A stretch of DNA of 64,000 nt, taken from the NCBI RefSeq assembly GCF_901709675.1, contig NC_051095.1, positions 1,607,001 through 1,671,000 on the forward strand, given 5' to 3'. Under the pieces are notes generated by a model. That model saw nothing but the letters and a program-made list of their open reading frames with translations. It was not told the DNA's origin and made no database searches. The translations under genes and the position numbers were made by a program. The stretch is from Syngnathus acus (taxonomy: Eukaryota; Chordata; Actinopteri; Syngnathiformes; Syngnathidae). Shown here in pieces: positions 38,301 to 49,819 of this stretch (position 1 is the first letter of the stretch; every line of letters begins with the position of its first letter).

Positions 38301-39624
38301 TTCCTGAGAAAGCAATATATTTCATTCAAGATTATGAACCGTGGCTCACCTGATTCTTAATAACGGGCTTTCTTGTGAAATAGCCATTGAGGAAATCAGC
38401 GGACATTAGCGTTTGAAAGGGGGCGCTAGGTTGACTAATTACTGTCATTTGACTCATTTTACCTCATTTCAAATGTCTTTTTAGCGATTTAAGTCATCAC
38501 CGCGGACTATAATTTTGAACTGTCAGCAAAAATCGGCCTCAAATAAACTTAATGATGATTTTTTAATATAACCACAGCGAGATTTGAGGTGTCCTTGAGA
38601 AGCAGCAAAGCAAAAGTCAGCAACATTCTTTTTTTTTTTTTCTTTTCTTCCTTCTTGAAAGTCACTCAAGTCATCGGATGCTTACAGGTTGTTGCCTTTA
38701 TGTTTTTTTTCCCAGGTTTGCATCACTCCAAGCCTGTTGACTGTTCTTGAGGCGGGCGCCACAGGCTAGAAATTCCTCAAACACGCTCGAGTTCACGCGC
38801 AACAAGTCGTGTCCCGGGCTGCCTGGTGGCGAAGAGACGTGTACATTCTTGAAAAAGAATTATTCAGTGTAATCATACGGAGGACGCAATCCTTGGCTTT
38901 GCCTCCGACGCCGTGAGCTCGCTCTTCATTAAAAGCAGCCATGTAGGTAATCGCCTCCCCGCCCGCCCGCCCGCCGGCTGCTTTCACGCCACTTCCCTGA
39001 ATTTGCATTTACATCAGCAGATGATCCCTCGCAAACTCATCCCCATCATATCCGTCCATTTCATTTGGAAAAGCGGCATGTACATCAACGTCTACACGGG
39101 CCACCCACCTGCCGGCAAGTCCAGCACTCGATACATAAACATGATCCATTTGCTCACAGGAAGAGGGCAAAGCTGAAAAGCGACACCGGTGAGAAAACGG
39201 CGAGCGTGACGGATTAAACGGTGAAGATTTTCCTTCAATTCATCTTGGGGAGATTTTTGAATGCATCTAAAGCCTGGGTCGTCGTTGGAAGTTATGGAGA
39301 GTCTTTGTCACGTGCAAAAGTTTGCGATTATTCTATCAATATTGGCGCATTTTTGTGCAATAGGTTATTCGCATAGTATGAAATGTCAATTTTCATTTTT
39401 TCCCAAGCTTTTCAAATCCCAGTTTGTTTGCATAAAGTGCAGGTTGGAAATAACTTTAAAAAATGACTCTGAATTTGACTGGGGGAGGAGTGGTCCACTA
39501 AAAACAGCCAGTGCAGGACAAAATTGATGTTGTGTACTTTTTTTTTTTTTGGTAGCTGTGTAGTAAGCTCCCGTAGTACACTGTATCTTCCAATATCTCT
39601 TTCCCCGGGCATCTGTTTTCACAA
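35397..39624. other. Non-coding stretch, nothing recognised
   Basis: Unique sequence with an A/T-rich interval at about 36300-36740 and several poly(A)/poly(T) runs. A (CGCT)n patch lies at about 37290-37312. No domain-bearing ORF, RNA gene or nameable transposon was found. Confidence 0.5.
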
Positions 39625-39885
39625 TCTATCGCTCTCTCTGTCTCTCTCCATCTTTCTCTCCCACCCTCTCTCTATCTCCCTCCCTCTCTCTCTCTCTCTC
39701 TTTTGCTCTCTGTCTCTTTCCCTGTCACTCTCTCCATCTCTCTCTGTCTCTCTCCATCTCCCTCCATCTCTCTCTCCCACCCTTTCCCTCTCGCTCTCCA
39801 TCTCTCTCTCTGTCTCTCTCCCTCGCTCTCTATCTTTCTCAAGCCCCCCCCCCCCCCCTCCGTCTCCCTCCCCCCTCCCTCCCTG
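39625..39885 (+). repeat. (CT)n-rich low-complexity tract
   Basis: About 220 bp of CTCT with CCAT, TGTC and TATC interruptions, followed by a C15-16 run near 39845-39858 and C/T-rich DNA. Ser/Leu-rich open frames through it are artefacts. Confidence 0.95.
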
Positions 39886-41525
39886 GCGAGATCGTTCGGA
39901 CGTTTCTTTAATTGACTCCCACTCGCGTGCTCAAATTGCTTACGCGAGCCAGATCATTTGCCTAGAATATACCCGCGGCCATCAGCGGCGCTTTGACGGC
40001 ACGGAGGGTAAACTCCCGTGATGGATCCACCCGTCACGCTGATTATGATCGTGACACAGCGGCCGCATTTCATTTGTGCAATTTGAAGCGGCGCACCTGA
40101 CACCGAGGTGTCAGATACGGCCGCGTTACATGGGCTTTTGATCTCGCCCTGATGCGGCGAGTTTGACGGCCGGCGACTGAATTCTGCGGAGAACTTTTGT
40201 CTCTTTCTTTGTCAGGGTTCGCAAAGTAAAGTGGCGGAAGTGGCCGGAAATGCAGAAACAAAGACGGCAGACAGTTGGGAATGAAGTTGGGCGGGCGTCA
40301 TGAAGCACGTTAGCGCTAAATCAAATAATAATAGCGAACTGTCACATGCTCTTACTCGATCCGGAGCTGAGTTTTTGTCCTTTTGCCATGCTAAAGCTAA
40401 TGCCATGCTAATGCTGTTTTTGCAACATCGGGACCCGTGTTAACTTGCGTGATGCTTATTTTCAAGCCACCATACTTGTTTTGACTTGTTTACAGCAACA
40501 TGTAGCATGTAGCGCTGCACTAGTAGCTTCGCTAATTTTCCGTTTGTAAGCGTCCCTCTTAAATTGCCTTTTGAATCACATTTTTGTGAAGCCCAAGGAA
40601 GCCCTTCTCGCTGCAGACGTCAGGTTTTCTTCCATTTCCACTTCTGGGATTTAAGTCAGCAGTTTCGCAGGCAAACATCGTGATGAGGCACCTGCAGCTC
40701 CCCCCGGCTAATGCTATCATTAGCGGCATGATATGCGCTTTATCAGCCGCAACCCGGCACGGACGCCATCTGCCCAGACAATCATCCAAAGACAAAGCAG
40801 TCCCCGGAGCGCCTCGCCTTTGGAATGAAATCCGATTTCATGAACATGAAAGGCAGCCGCGATCATTTCCTCTTTATCGCTCGGTTGTGTTTTTGTTTGT
40901 TTACCCGGTTGTGTCCTTCAAGCTCCCGAGCATCGCGAGCCGCGGCGTCGGGGTGCCACTGGCTACCTTGCAATCAAAAGCGCAGGTGGTCCAGACATGC
41001 TTCTTCATCAGGCAGCCTGATGGAACACTACTTCTGGAAATGGACGCGCCGTGGTCAGGATGGGGCTGGAGTGCCAAGAGAATAGCGTGACTGGCCGGGG
41101 AAGGCTCATCTGGAATATTTCAGCACTAACGTCTTCGCGGAGTGTTAGATAAAGGCACAATCTGTCGTAATTTGTCCTCAACCGATCCTATGGACGTCTT
41201 CTGTGATCCTAAGTGCACGAGTGAAACATGAAGTCAACCAGCGGGCATTTTTTTTTTTCTTTTTTCTAAAGAAAAAAAAAAACAAATAATCTCTGCAAGT
41301 GGTGATCGATACCAGGTGATTGGGTGCACTAATTCAAACGCAAATAGCAGATGTCAGGGCTCAGCAGGCCAGCGCAAAAAATAAGCCGATTGAAATTGTT
41401 ATGACCGCCCGAGGCAAATGTGGCAAAGGTACAAACACAGGTGGCATCGCATCCGCCACAATGCGATTCTTTTTTGAGTCAGACTTTCTAGAATGCAGAC
41501 TTTGCAAATATCGAGGTTCCACTGT
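39886..41525. other. Non-coding stretch, nothing recognised
   Basis: Unique sequence. A 136-codon plus-strand frame (40680-41090) has no recognisable domain and no supporting neighbours. Poly(T)/poly(A) runs lie near 41249-41281. Confidence 0.5.
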
Positions 41526-41611
<86 letters not shown>

Positions 41612-41737
41612 GAAAGAGCTTGCTTGCTAGCTACCTAGCGAGAGAGAGCTTGCTAGCTTGCTACCTAGATAGATAGATCGATCGATGGAGAAAGAGCTCG
41701 CTAGCTACCTAGCGAGAGAGCTTGCTAGCTTGCTACC

Positions 41738-41822
<85 letters not shown>

Positions 41823-41885
41823 TTGCTCTCCATCTCTCGCTAGCTAGCTAGCTAGAGAGAGAGAGAGATAGAAAGATAGATCGAT
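41526..41885 (+). repeat. Compound (GATA)n array with CTAG/GAGA spacers
   Basis: GATA tracts at about 41526-41610 and 41738-41821 are separated by a duplicated spacer containing 'gagagcttgctagcttgcta' (near 41643 and 41715). Beyond the second tract lie 'gctagctagctagctagaga' and a short (GA)n. The composition is the strand-inverse of the array at 5059-5190. Confidence 0.95.
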
Positions 41886-42699
41886 CCCACTGTAAAAAGT
41901 CTCCTGAAATACTTAGTTACGTCCCATCCCACCTTGTTGTCCAACATGAAGCGATGGAGTGAGGACAACTCAAGTCTAAAAAGCCAGAGGGCGGCTTTCC
42001 GCTCTGAACGATGCAAGCAACGTTCCCGACAAACGCCGCCCTTTGTTTTCCGCCGCTACGTCTGAAAAAGCATGGAAATCCCGTAAAGCCATCAAGCGTG
42101 TTTTGTGGCCAATGAACAGATTCACTATGAAAGTCTTCAGGAGGGGAAGGGGAAAAAAAAACACGCACACAACGGACCAGAAGGTGCGTTTATGCCAGGA
42201 CGCTTAAAAGCACTTTATCCCCCGGTGCTTTACGATGCCGACCCCAACGTTGAACTGGCAGCATCAGATACAATCCCACTTGAGAGATTGTGTCAAGGTC
42301 GAGAAGGTTGTGGAGGAAAGTTGGCAAGTGAAGGAGGGATTTTTTTTGCTTCCATTGGCTGCTGAGGTGCAAATCCCACCTGGTAGGTCAATCTCGAGTG
42401 TGCCTGCTGAGTGGCTTTACAAAAAAAAAAATTCACAGATAAACCTTCCCTCATGTCCGCCCGTTAAAAAACAGAACATACTTCCAAATATACGTCGGTG
42501 GCGGCGAACGCTCGGACAGTCGCTGCTGCTACAACTGGCTGGCTACGCCCACGTGCGTCCGTCAGTCCGTCCAGGGCAGTAACGTCATTTGGCCAAAAAG
42601 CCGTGCTGCATCAAAAATATTCAAATGAAGTCGTCTACTGATGCAAATGAAGCACCAGGAGTGTGTGTGTGCGTTCGTCCGTCCGTCCATGTGTCCGTG
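41886..42699. other. Non-coding stretch, nothing recognised
   Basis: Unique sequence with short poly(A) runs near 42150 and 42421 and a poly(T) near 42340. No gene is supported. Confidence 0.5.
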
Positions 42700-42796
42700 T
42701 CTCATTCCCACTCTCTCGCTCTCTCTATCTCTCTCTCCCTGTCTCAATCTCTCTCGCTATCTCTCTCACTCACTCTCTCTGTCTCTCTCTCTCTCC
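42700..42796 (+). repeat. (CT)n-rich low-complexity tract
   Basis: About 95 bp of CTCT with TATC, CCTG and ACTC interruptions. Confidence 0.9.
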
Positions 42797-44220
42797 GGAA
42801 CACGGCAAAGGAGAGTTTTAAACGAAAAGCTCGGGCGGTCTCATCGAGAAGAAGTCTTGAATCAATATGATATTGAGCTCCATAATCATTCCGTACGCTG
42901 TGTTTGGGGAAGGAGTGAGCGGCTTTGGACGAGAAAGTCTTGAAGTCTTTTCTTCTCTTCCGCTAAAAGCGGGGTGCCTGGCATTGACCTCGTTTGATCC
43001 TCTAAGCCAGGCGTGCTCACACTTTTTCATCTCGCGAGCTACTTTTAAAATGACCGAGTCACAAAAATTAACTGGATGGACGGACCGACACGTCACCATC
43101 TCAATCAACCTCGGCCTCAGTGTTCATCAAAGACCAGACAAAATCTGGAGAATGGTTCTTCATCAATTTCTACTTTAATGAAAGTTCAAAACAAACAGGT
43201 TGTCGTACAGCATTCATGGAAACTGGAAATCAACTTCAAAGTTCATTACTCATGTTGTGATTCTTTTGCCAAACACTAGAGGGGGCACCCGTGGATCAAA
43301 GCATCCAGAACCATTTGGAGGCCCAACTAAAGCTTTATATGCCGCAAAAATCAGACATATTTTCTATCCGTAATATCGCTGACGCGGGCCATTTTGGACT
43401 TTTATTGGGAGTGTCTTATCGGAGCAAATAGGCTGTTTGATTCTGGAGTGCGTTGTCCGCCGGCTCCTTGATGTATACGATGGCATCTGAGCCAGCCCTT
43501 CGGCGCCGGCTAATCCACCGCTGACCGGGTCTGGCTTTTTTTTCCTCGACGTGTTCAAAGCCAGACAAAAATAGGCCAGCGACGAGCTTATATGATTTTG
43601 CGTCCTATGTTTAGGAGTCGATACAGGCCGCCGACGTTTGACTGACACCCGCCCGGGCTCTAATCCGTGGGCTTCTCCATCACGTTTGACAAGCGTCCGA
43701 CCGGACCCGACTTCCGGTACCCGGTACGGCTTTACACCGTCAAAGCCGCGGCGCTATCTTGTTCTGGCAGAGACAATCGCAGGATTTCCAAAACGCCTGC
43801 CTCTAAATCCTTCTTAAATTTCCAACCGGAACTTAAGAGGAATTGGAGGTGTTTGAGTGATGCACCTCCGCAGTTTGGACCCGCAGATAAAGCGGCCAAG
43901 GCGCTAATCTTTTCGTCATTTACGCAAACCACTGGCGGCGAGCGTCTCACGGCACGATTAGCAAACGGATTTATTCTTCGACTCACCGGGCTCGGAATAA
44001 ATATTTGAGTCGTCCCCACCCCCCTCGGTATCGCCGCGCTGTGTCATTTCCAAGCTGATAAGTGTCTGGCAGAGTTTACATTCACATGCCGGTGGCCTGA
44101 TGGAAGTAATCCTCCGTTTAGACACCTTTATTGAGGCCTTAATGGTATTTCTCAAGAAAAGTTGCAAAATCCCTCCCTGGATCAGACATACTTGTTCTTT
44201 TCCCAGGTACGCGTTTGACA
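42797..44220. other. Non-coding stretch; possible hAT end at 43008
   Basis: 43008-43065 reads 'caggcgtgctcacacttttt' followed by 'gcgagctacttttaaaatga', resembling a terminus of a common fish hAT MITE. No second end is visible. A weaker CTCF-like word (12/14) lies at 43273-43286. The rest is unique. Confidence 0.4.
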
Positions 44221-44228
44221 GTTTAGAC

Positions 44229-44572
44229 CAGGGGTGGCAAAGTCATTTTTGTTGCGGGCCGCATCGTCGTCATAGTTTCCTTCCATTACGACTGTCAACC
44301 CAAATAAATGTATGAACAAATATATATATACAGTATAAACTACACATCAGATCGACAAATAACTATTTTTCAAGTCCGAAACAAGTAAAAAAAATTCAAA
44401 TTGATTGAAAAGATGAATGGTAAAAAAATATAGATACTAGCAATGTCTTTATTTTTTTTAAACGTGAAGACAATTTGCAATTTTAGTACTGAGATGAATT
44501 TGTCTTTGCGGGCCACATAAAAGGAGGTGGCGGGCCATATCTGGCCCGCGGGCCTTGAGTTTGATACCCAGG
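44229..44572. mobile_element. Non-autonomous hAT-type MITE, 344 bp
   Basis: Starts 'caggggtggcaaagtca' and ends 'gggccttgagtttgatacc' plus 'cagg'. It is flanked by the perfect 8-bp direct repeat 'gtttagac' (44221-44228 and 44573-44580). Its ends match those of the element at 8607-8927 in inverted orientation: 'gcgggccgcat' then 'gtcatagtttcc' at the left, 'tctggcccgcgggccttgag' at the right. No transposase is encoded. Confidence 0.88.
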
Positions 44573-44634
44573 GTTTAGACAGTTGCCATGTGTCTCTGTC
44601 ATTAGTCGCCGGTTGGTTCTCAAGCAACAGATCC

Positions 44635-44663
44635 GTCATAAAAAAACTCTTGAATCTTGAATA
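44635..44663 (+). mobile_element. Minimal L2-like LINE 3' tail
   Basis: 'ataaaaaaactcttgaatct' followed by 'tgaata' matches the last ~25 bp of the LINE ending at 55840, including its TCTTGAA heptamer repeat. If it is a retrocopy it is truncated to the extreme 3' end; a short match like this could also arise by other means. Confidence 0.45.
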
Positions 44664-45840
44664 AGGGCGGAGCGACTCGGCGAGTCTGTAAAGAAATTAA
44701 TTTGCGGAGTCACTCAGCTTTTTTGTCAAAAAATACATACAAGACTTTTTGTGCTCGCTTCCTCCAGAACAGGAAGTGTTGACCGTCCAAATGAATTGTC
44801 ACATCTGGTTCGTTTCCAAACGATCAAACATATGTCAACAATGTCCACCATCAAAAAATGAGATCGTATTTTCGCTGAATCTGTGTAGGGATACGTGATT
44901 TCATTTTGAATAGAAATCTGCCCCCTCCAGCCAATCCATTCATTTGGGAGAAACTGATTTTAACGCACAAGGTGTTGGAAGATTGGTTAGCGACGGCGGC
45001 GGCGGCTTTGGTTGGAATGATTTAAACGGAATCTCATATGGTCGCCCGCAAGGCCGGGGGCGACTCATAAAGTGCTTTTAAAATAATAAAGACATTTAAA
45101 GTGGCTATTAAAATCAATGTCGTCTCGTACTAAAATATGCGCTTTTGTGTGTGTGCGCATCCCGAGTGGAGAGGATGCCTCGTTTTTTAAAGCAGTGCTC
45201 CATTTGTAGCATCAACACGGACATCCCAAACTAAATCGGGACTTTATTAAGACTGCACATTTTGTGGACTTGTTTCTTCGATTTTTGTCGCTCTTCTTCT
45301 GCTTTGCGTTAACGACAAACGTGTCACAAAACGCAAAATAAATAAGTGACCCAATTTGGTGAGATTCATTTCGGGTCCAATTGAAACGCCATTAAATCAT
45401 GAAGTGATTCTTCGAGGGGTGGCCTTTGCTCCTCCGCGTCAACGTTGAAAGCTTGACGCAGCCCAAATTACGTTTTGGACATCTGATCTGCCAATTGGAC
45501 AATTTTCAACAATGCGACCACACTCACCCATAGGTCAACCCAACAAAGCACGAGTACAAAAAAACTGGATGAGAATGCAGAACACATTTTGTCATGAGAT
45601 GAGTTGATATGTTAGCATGAATGACAATCATGAGATTCAACGTAAGAATACTAAGTGGCCATAAATCTTTTGATTTTGTTTCGACACGTACGTCTGGATG
45701 TGAAACCGATTTGTGGCGCATAAAAGGTTAACCACACTGATGACTCCAAGTTGATCATGTGGTTGACTGCAGTCAATATTGATTTGTTGAAGTGATGACT
45801 TGGTTTAGGCAAGTCATAAATTAAGTCATAAAAGAAGCCA
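44664..45840. other. Non-coding stretch, nothing recognised
   Basis: Unique sequence with a short (CGG)n patch near 44992-45005. Nothing else is supported. Confidence 0.5.
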
Positions 45841-46206
45841 CAGCATACATTCGTCACATTAGCTAACTTCCGCTATTTAGCTCCACAAACACATAAGTCT
45901 GGCCTAGTCACACCATACGTTAGACACGTTAGCTAACTTGCGCTAGTTAGCTCCACAAACACATAAATTAAGACAAAGTCTGTCTTAGTACAGCGTACGT
46001 TTGTCGCGTTAGCTAACTTGCGCTAGTTACCTCCACAAACACATAAGTTAAGCCGTAAAGTCTGGCCTAGTCACACCATATATTAAGACAGGTTATCTAA
46101 CTTGCGCTAGTTAGCGCCACAAACATAAATTAAGCCATAAAGTGGCTTAGTCACAGCATACGTTTGTCGCGTGAGCTAACTTGGTGCTAGTTACCCCCAC
46201 AAACGC
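45841..46206 (+). repeat. ~80-bp minisatellite, five copies of alternating type
   Basis: Copies start at 45841, 45911, 45991, 46074 and 46154 and share 'agctaacttgcgctagttag' and 'ctccacaaacacataa'. Copies 1, 3 and 5 have 'cagcatacgtttgtcgcg'-type starts. Copies 2 and 4 have 'caccata' with 'ttaagaca' or 'ttagacac'. The array therefore grew as a dimer. Confidence 0.88.
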
Positions 46207-47427
46207 ATTCAAGGTCACGTCCTTTTATTTCAGGCTTCCAACCAACGGCAATGTTGTTACTTAACTTGAAATCTCAAGTCCACAATGGAATAACCGCACC
46301 CAAGTGCAGTAAATGTTCAATGAGCTCAAATACAAAGTTGACGGAGCTTGTCGGGTTTGACGTATGACGTTCGACGTCTTTGTTGTGGTCTGGTGTTGTG
46401 TCCAAATGCTTGAAACAGGATTTCAGCCCAAGTAGAGCCCTGGAATGGTTGCTCGGAGCGCCATCGTTCCGCCACTTTGGGGTGTGACTGTGACAGTGGA
46501 GGTGTTCAAGTCAAAAAGCTCAACGGCCAGAACCGAGCGCCTGCTCCTTTCTCACAGCAGTGGAAAGTCTTCATTGCCACCATCGATTTGGCTATCGAGC
46601 CGAGCGCAGGAGCTTTAATTTGAAGGTGCGGACACGAGCGGGAGGCTGATGATGTCACACGATGCTCCTAACCACGTCTGAGGATGATTTGGCGTTAACG
46701 GCGCCATGTCAGTCCACACAATTGTTCCTCTGTACCCCCACCCTGCTCCACCAAGGGTGGACCGCAGCAGCTCTTCTTCTTATACCCTGCTTCTCTTTCT
46801 CTTGTTTGTTTTTACCAGCGTCCCAAACCACTTCGCCAATAAGCACAATAGGTTATGGAATGCTTTTTTTCCTGCGGCATTACTCACAGGCACCAGCCGC
46901 CACATGCCATTAGGCTCAGCTCGGGGAAAATGGGGGGGGGCTTTGATGGCGACGCCAGCCAAACTGCATGACTGCCATCTAGTGCACTGGCCCAGGAACT
47001 CAACAAAAAGTGAGTCCAGTAGAAAAAAAAATACAATTTTCTTAGCTATAATGAATTTAATTTTGTAAAAATGTGAAATGCATGATACGGGAAATCGTGT
47101 TGGAATCAGTTTGAGTAGACTTAACCAATTGTTTAATTAGACAAAATGTAACTAAAATCCATGCTCATCATTTTCCACGTGGCAGTATGGAAAATCCTTG
47201 TTCCACAATGATGACCATTTTTAAAATGGTGCCACCTGTGAGATCATTGTCCCCAGATTTTTGGGAACAGGCATCAAATGACATTTTCATGGAAAAACTT
47301 TTTTCAACATTGAATAGTCTTTCTGGTCTAGAGCTTGAAAGGGATTCGCAAGTATCTTTTCATCAGCCCATTTTTTGAAAGAGGAATGTTGAAAGTAGAA
47401 AAAAATATATATATAGATATGTACATA
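46207..47427. other. Non-coding stretch, nothing recognised
   Basis: Unique sequence containing a CTCF-like word at 46972-46985. Open frames reach 120 codons without a recognisable domain. Confidence 0.5.
46972..46985 (-). promoter_or_regulatory. CTCF-like motif, 13/14
   Basis: The minus strand reads GCACTAGATGGCAG, one mismatch (first base) from the CTCF core CCASYAGRKGGCRS. Confidence 0.35.
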
Positions 47428-47596
47428 CCGTAATTTTCGGACTATAAGTCGCACCGGAGTATAAGTCGCACCAGGCATAAAATGCCCAAAAAAGTGAAAA
47501 AAAACATATATATGTATATAAGTCGCTCCTGAGTATAAGTCGCCCCCCCACCCAAACTATGAAAAAAAACCGCGACTTATAGTCCGAAAATTACGG
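47428..47596. mobile_element. TA-flanked MITE with 'ATAAGTCGC' ends, 169 bp
   Basis: The left end 'ccgtaattttcggactataa' and the right end are perfect inverse copies over 25 bp, with TA on both sides (47426-47427 and 47597-47598). Internal 'gtataagtcgc' words repeat. It has the same design as the element at 16206-16504 but a different sequence. No ORF. Confidence 0.85.
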
Positions 47597-47770
47597 TATA
47601 TATATTTTTTTTATTTTATTATAATTTTTCATTTACATATCTATATAATTATATAGATTATATAATTATTAAATAATTATTTCCAAAATATTTATAATTG
47701 TACAAATATATGTATTTGTATTTATTAGAATTTTTTCATTTACATATGTATATCATATATATGTAGTCTA
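47597..47770. repeat. AT-rich low-complexity tract
   Basis: Mostly A and T with nested small palindromes such as 'tatataattatatag' and 'attattaaataattat'. It directly abuts the MITE. Confidence 0.8.
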
Positions 47771-48154
47771 TAAAAATCATGGTGGTCCAAATGAAAGAAA
47801 GGAGCGGGCCAAGTGCGACCCGGAGCGAAGTCATGGCATCCGCGGAGAGTTCGCGCTCATTCCGTTTCCATCAGTGGCAATTTACGATTTTCTTATTTCA
47901 CGCTCCGGCCCGTATCTTCGCTAAACTCCGATGTCGGCTTGACATTTTGGAATACGCAAACCAATAAAAGGTTGGCGCAGGGAGAAAGGTGCGGCGTGTA
48001 ATATGGCGGCGCTTGTTGATAAAGGTTCTGCAAATGTCATTGTATCAATTACTTGTGTCAATGCGCCACCGCAAGCGCTTATGGCGGCAGCGTCGGCGTC
48101 ATGACATTTCCATTCACCTCATAATTGCCCCTAAGCAAAACATTCTTAGCGAGA
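47771..48154. other. Non-coding stretch, nothing recognised
   Basis: Unique sequence without a nameable repeat or domain-bearing ORF. Confidence 0.5.
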
Positions 48155-48365
48155 TCTGGGATACTAGTGGTTAGCGCCTCGGTCAGCAAAACCAGTCCAG
48201 AAAGTCAAACCCCGCCACATCCCGTCTAGTAAGCGAGCTGGTTGGTCGAAGCCAAAAGGTGGCAGGCTTTTTCATTTCTGGACCGGGTTCTCCCACCTCC
48301 GCCGGTGAGCACATGTGGCTCGCCGTTGAGCGGTTCTGGGCTTGAATCCCGGCCTGCCGTGTGGC
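48155..48365 (+). mobile_element. Possible degraded tRNA-like SINE or related repeat
   Basis: Contains 'ctagtggttagcgcctcggt', resembling an RNA polymerase III A-box region, and 'gggcttgaatcccggcctgc', resembling a B-box region followed by a common fish repeat word. The two are ~170 bp apart with unrelated DNA between, so this is not a functional tRNA; it may be rearranged. Confidence 0.3.
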
Positions 48366-49640
48366 TCTAAGCATCCACTAGCTCGCCGGACGTGCCCGTC
48401 CTCCTGCTGTCTCCTATTTTTATTTTTTTTGCCTCATCGCTCTTCCCCTTCCTTGTTGTCGCCCGGCTACTGCTACATTCGCTCCGCTCTGTCTTTTCCC
48501 GCCGTCTCCGATTTGATTTCATCATGGCTTTCTGCCCGCGGGACTCGCCTGGTTCGATTGGCCGACGTTCTTGCAAAACGACCCGCTTCGTCATCAACGC
48601 GCTGAATGCATTTGTGTCGTTTTTGCCAACAATTTATTATTATTTCTTCATTATTTATTTATTTTAAAAGAATGAGCCTCATTCCGTTTCTGAGACGTTT
48701 GTGTTTGGTGCGAAAGCTGCAGGCTGACTGTTTGCCATAGGAAGTGAACAATAACAATTCATTTGAACTTTCCTTATTATGCCTTTGAGATGGACACAGC
48801 GGCCAAAACTATTCATAACAACTGCTGTCCTCCCGATTTCGAGACGGAAATGTTCCTTCATATATTTATGAACTAGTTTTCTTCGCGTCGTCCTCAATCT
48901 TCCTCGTTTGGCTTGACGGCTGGCGTACGGATGAAGATAAGGCCGCACGTCTCTGCGGTTCTCTTCAAAGGCGCTCGATGAAGAAACGCCGCCGCGTGCA
49001 TGTCTACAAATGAGGTTTGAAGGCCGCACGTCGACTGTCAGCCGCAAATTTGTGGTGTTTTGACACACTTGGCATCTGCTTTTTGTTCCACAGCAACACG
49101 GCAGGAAGCGAGATGGTTGGCGTGTCTTTGTCACGTGAGCGGCGCGCACCATTAGCTTGCCACAAACCCCGAGCAAAAAAGCAAGTAGGCATCTCTAAAA
49201 ACTGCACGGCTCACTCAATGCAATGCAATCGCCATGTCCCAAATGTTCCTCGTTGACGACAGCGACATCAAATGTCCTCTTGATTCTGTCTTGTTCAGGT
49301 TTGACTCCATTTTCCACGTCAGGAAGACAAAGCCAAGATTGACAGGAAAGTATCCGGAATTGGCTTGGAGGAGGAGGAGTCACATGGATACTACATGCTG
49401 AACTTTTCCCGCCGGCCTTCTTGTAAAGGATGATTGGCTCTTGTGTGATCTACTTTCGGGGATAGCGTGAGGCGCGTCGGCGCTCAGATGGATTCAAAGG
49501 CGACGGGGAAAGGGGAAGCCGAAGGGTGAAAAAAAAAAAGAGGTGCCGCTGCCGCGCATTGCCGTGCCTTTTGATCAGTTTGTCTCACAGATGGAGGGAT
49601 GGCGCCGAGCAACGCGAGTAGATTTCATGTGAAACCTGAT
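48366..49640. other. Non-coding stretch, nothing recognised
   Basis: Unique sequence. A 165-codon minus-strand frame (48679-49176) shows no domain. A T/A-rich patch lies at about 48630-48665. Confidence 0.5.
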
Positions 49641-49819
49641 GTTCGTTGGACGGGGAAAGCAAAGTCGCACGCTGGCCCCCTCTAGTGGTAGCAATCTATC
49701 TGCCGATTTTTTTTCTTTTTTTAGTAGAAATTCGCTGGATGGGGCAAGCAAAGTCACATGCTGGCCCCCTCTAGTGGCCGCAGTCTATCTGCCCCTTTTT
49801 TTTTTCTTTTTTTTAATTA
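49641..49819 (+). repeat. 89-bp direct duplication carrying a CTCF-like motif
   Basis: Two units (49641-49729 and 49730-49819) share 'gcaaagtc.ca.gctgg', 'ccccctctagtgg' and 'tctatctgcc', and each ends in a poly(T) tract. Each contains 'gccccctctagtgg' (49675-49688 and 49764-49777), whose complement CCACTAGAGGGGGC is one base from the CTCF core. Confidence 0.8.

Noticed and set aside
39524-40021. 165-codon Ser/Leu-rich frame
   Set aside because: Translation of the (CT)n low-complexity tract.
43008-43065. Complete hAT MITE
   Set aside because: Only one terminus-like segment is visible and no 8-bp duplication could be paired; recorded only as a possible fragment.
43273-43286. CTCF-like motif ACACTAGAGGGGGC
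   Set aside because: Two mismatches from the core; left out of the count of supported matches.
45841-46206. CRISPR-like array (regular repeats and spacers)
   Set aside because: Repeats are imperfect, spacers are related to each other, and the context is vertebrate; it is a minisatellite.
48155-48365. tRNA gene suggested by A-box and B-box-like words
   Set aside because: The boxes are ~170 bp apart and no cloverleaf can be drawn; at best a degraded SINE.
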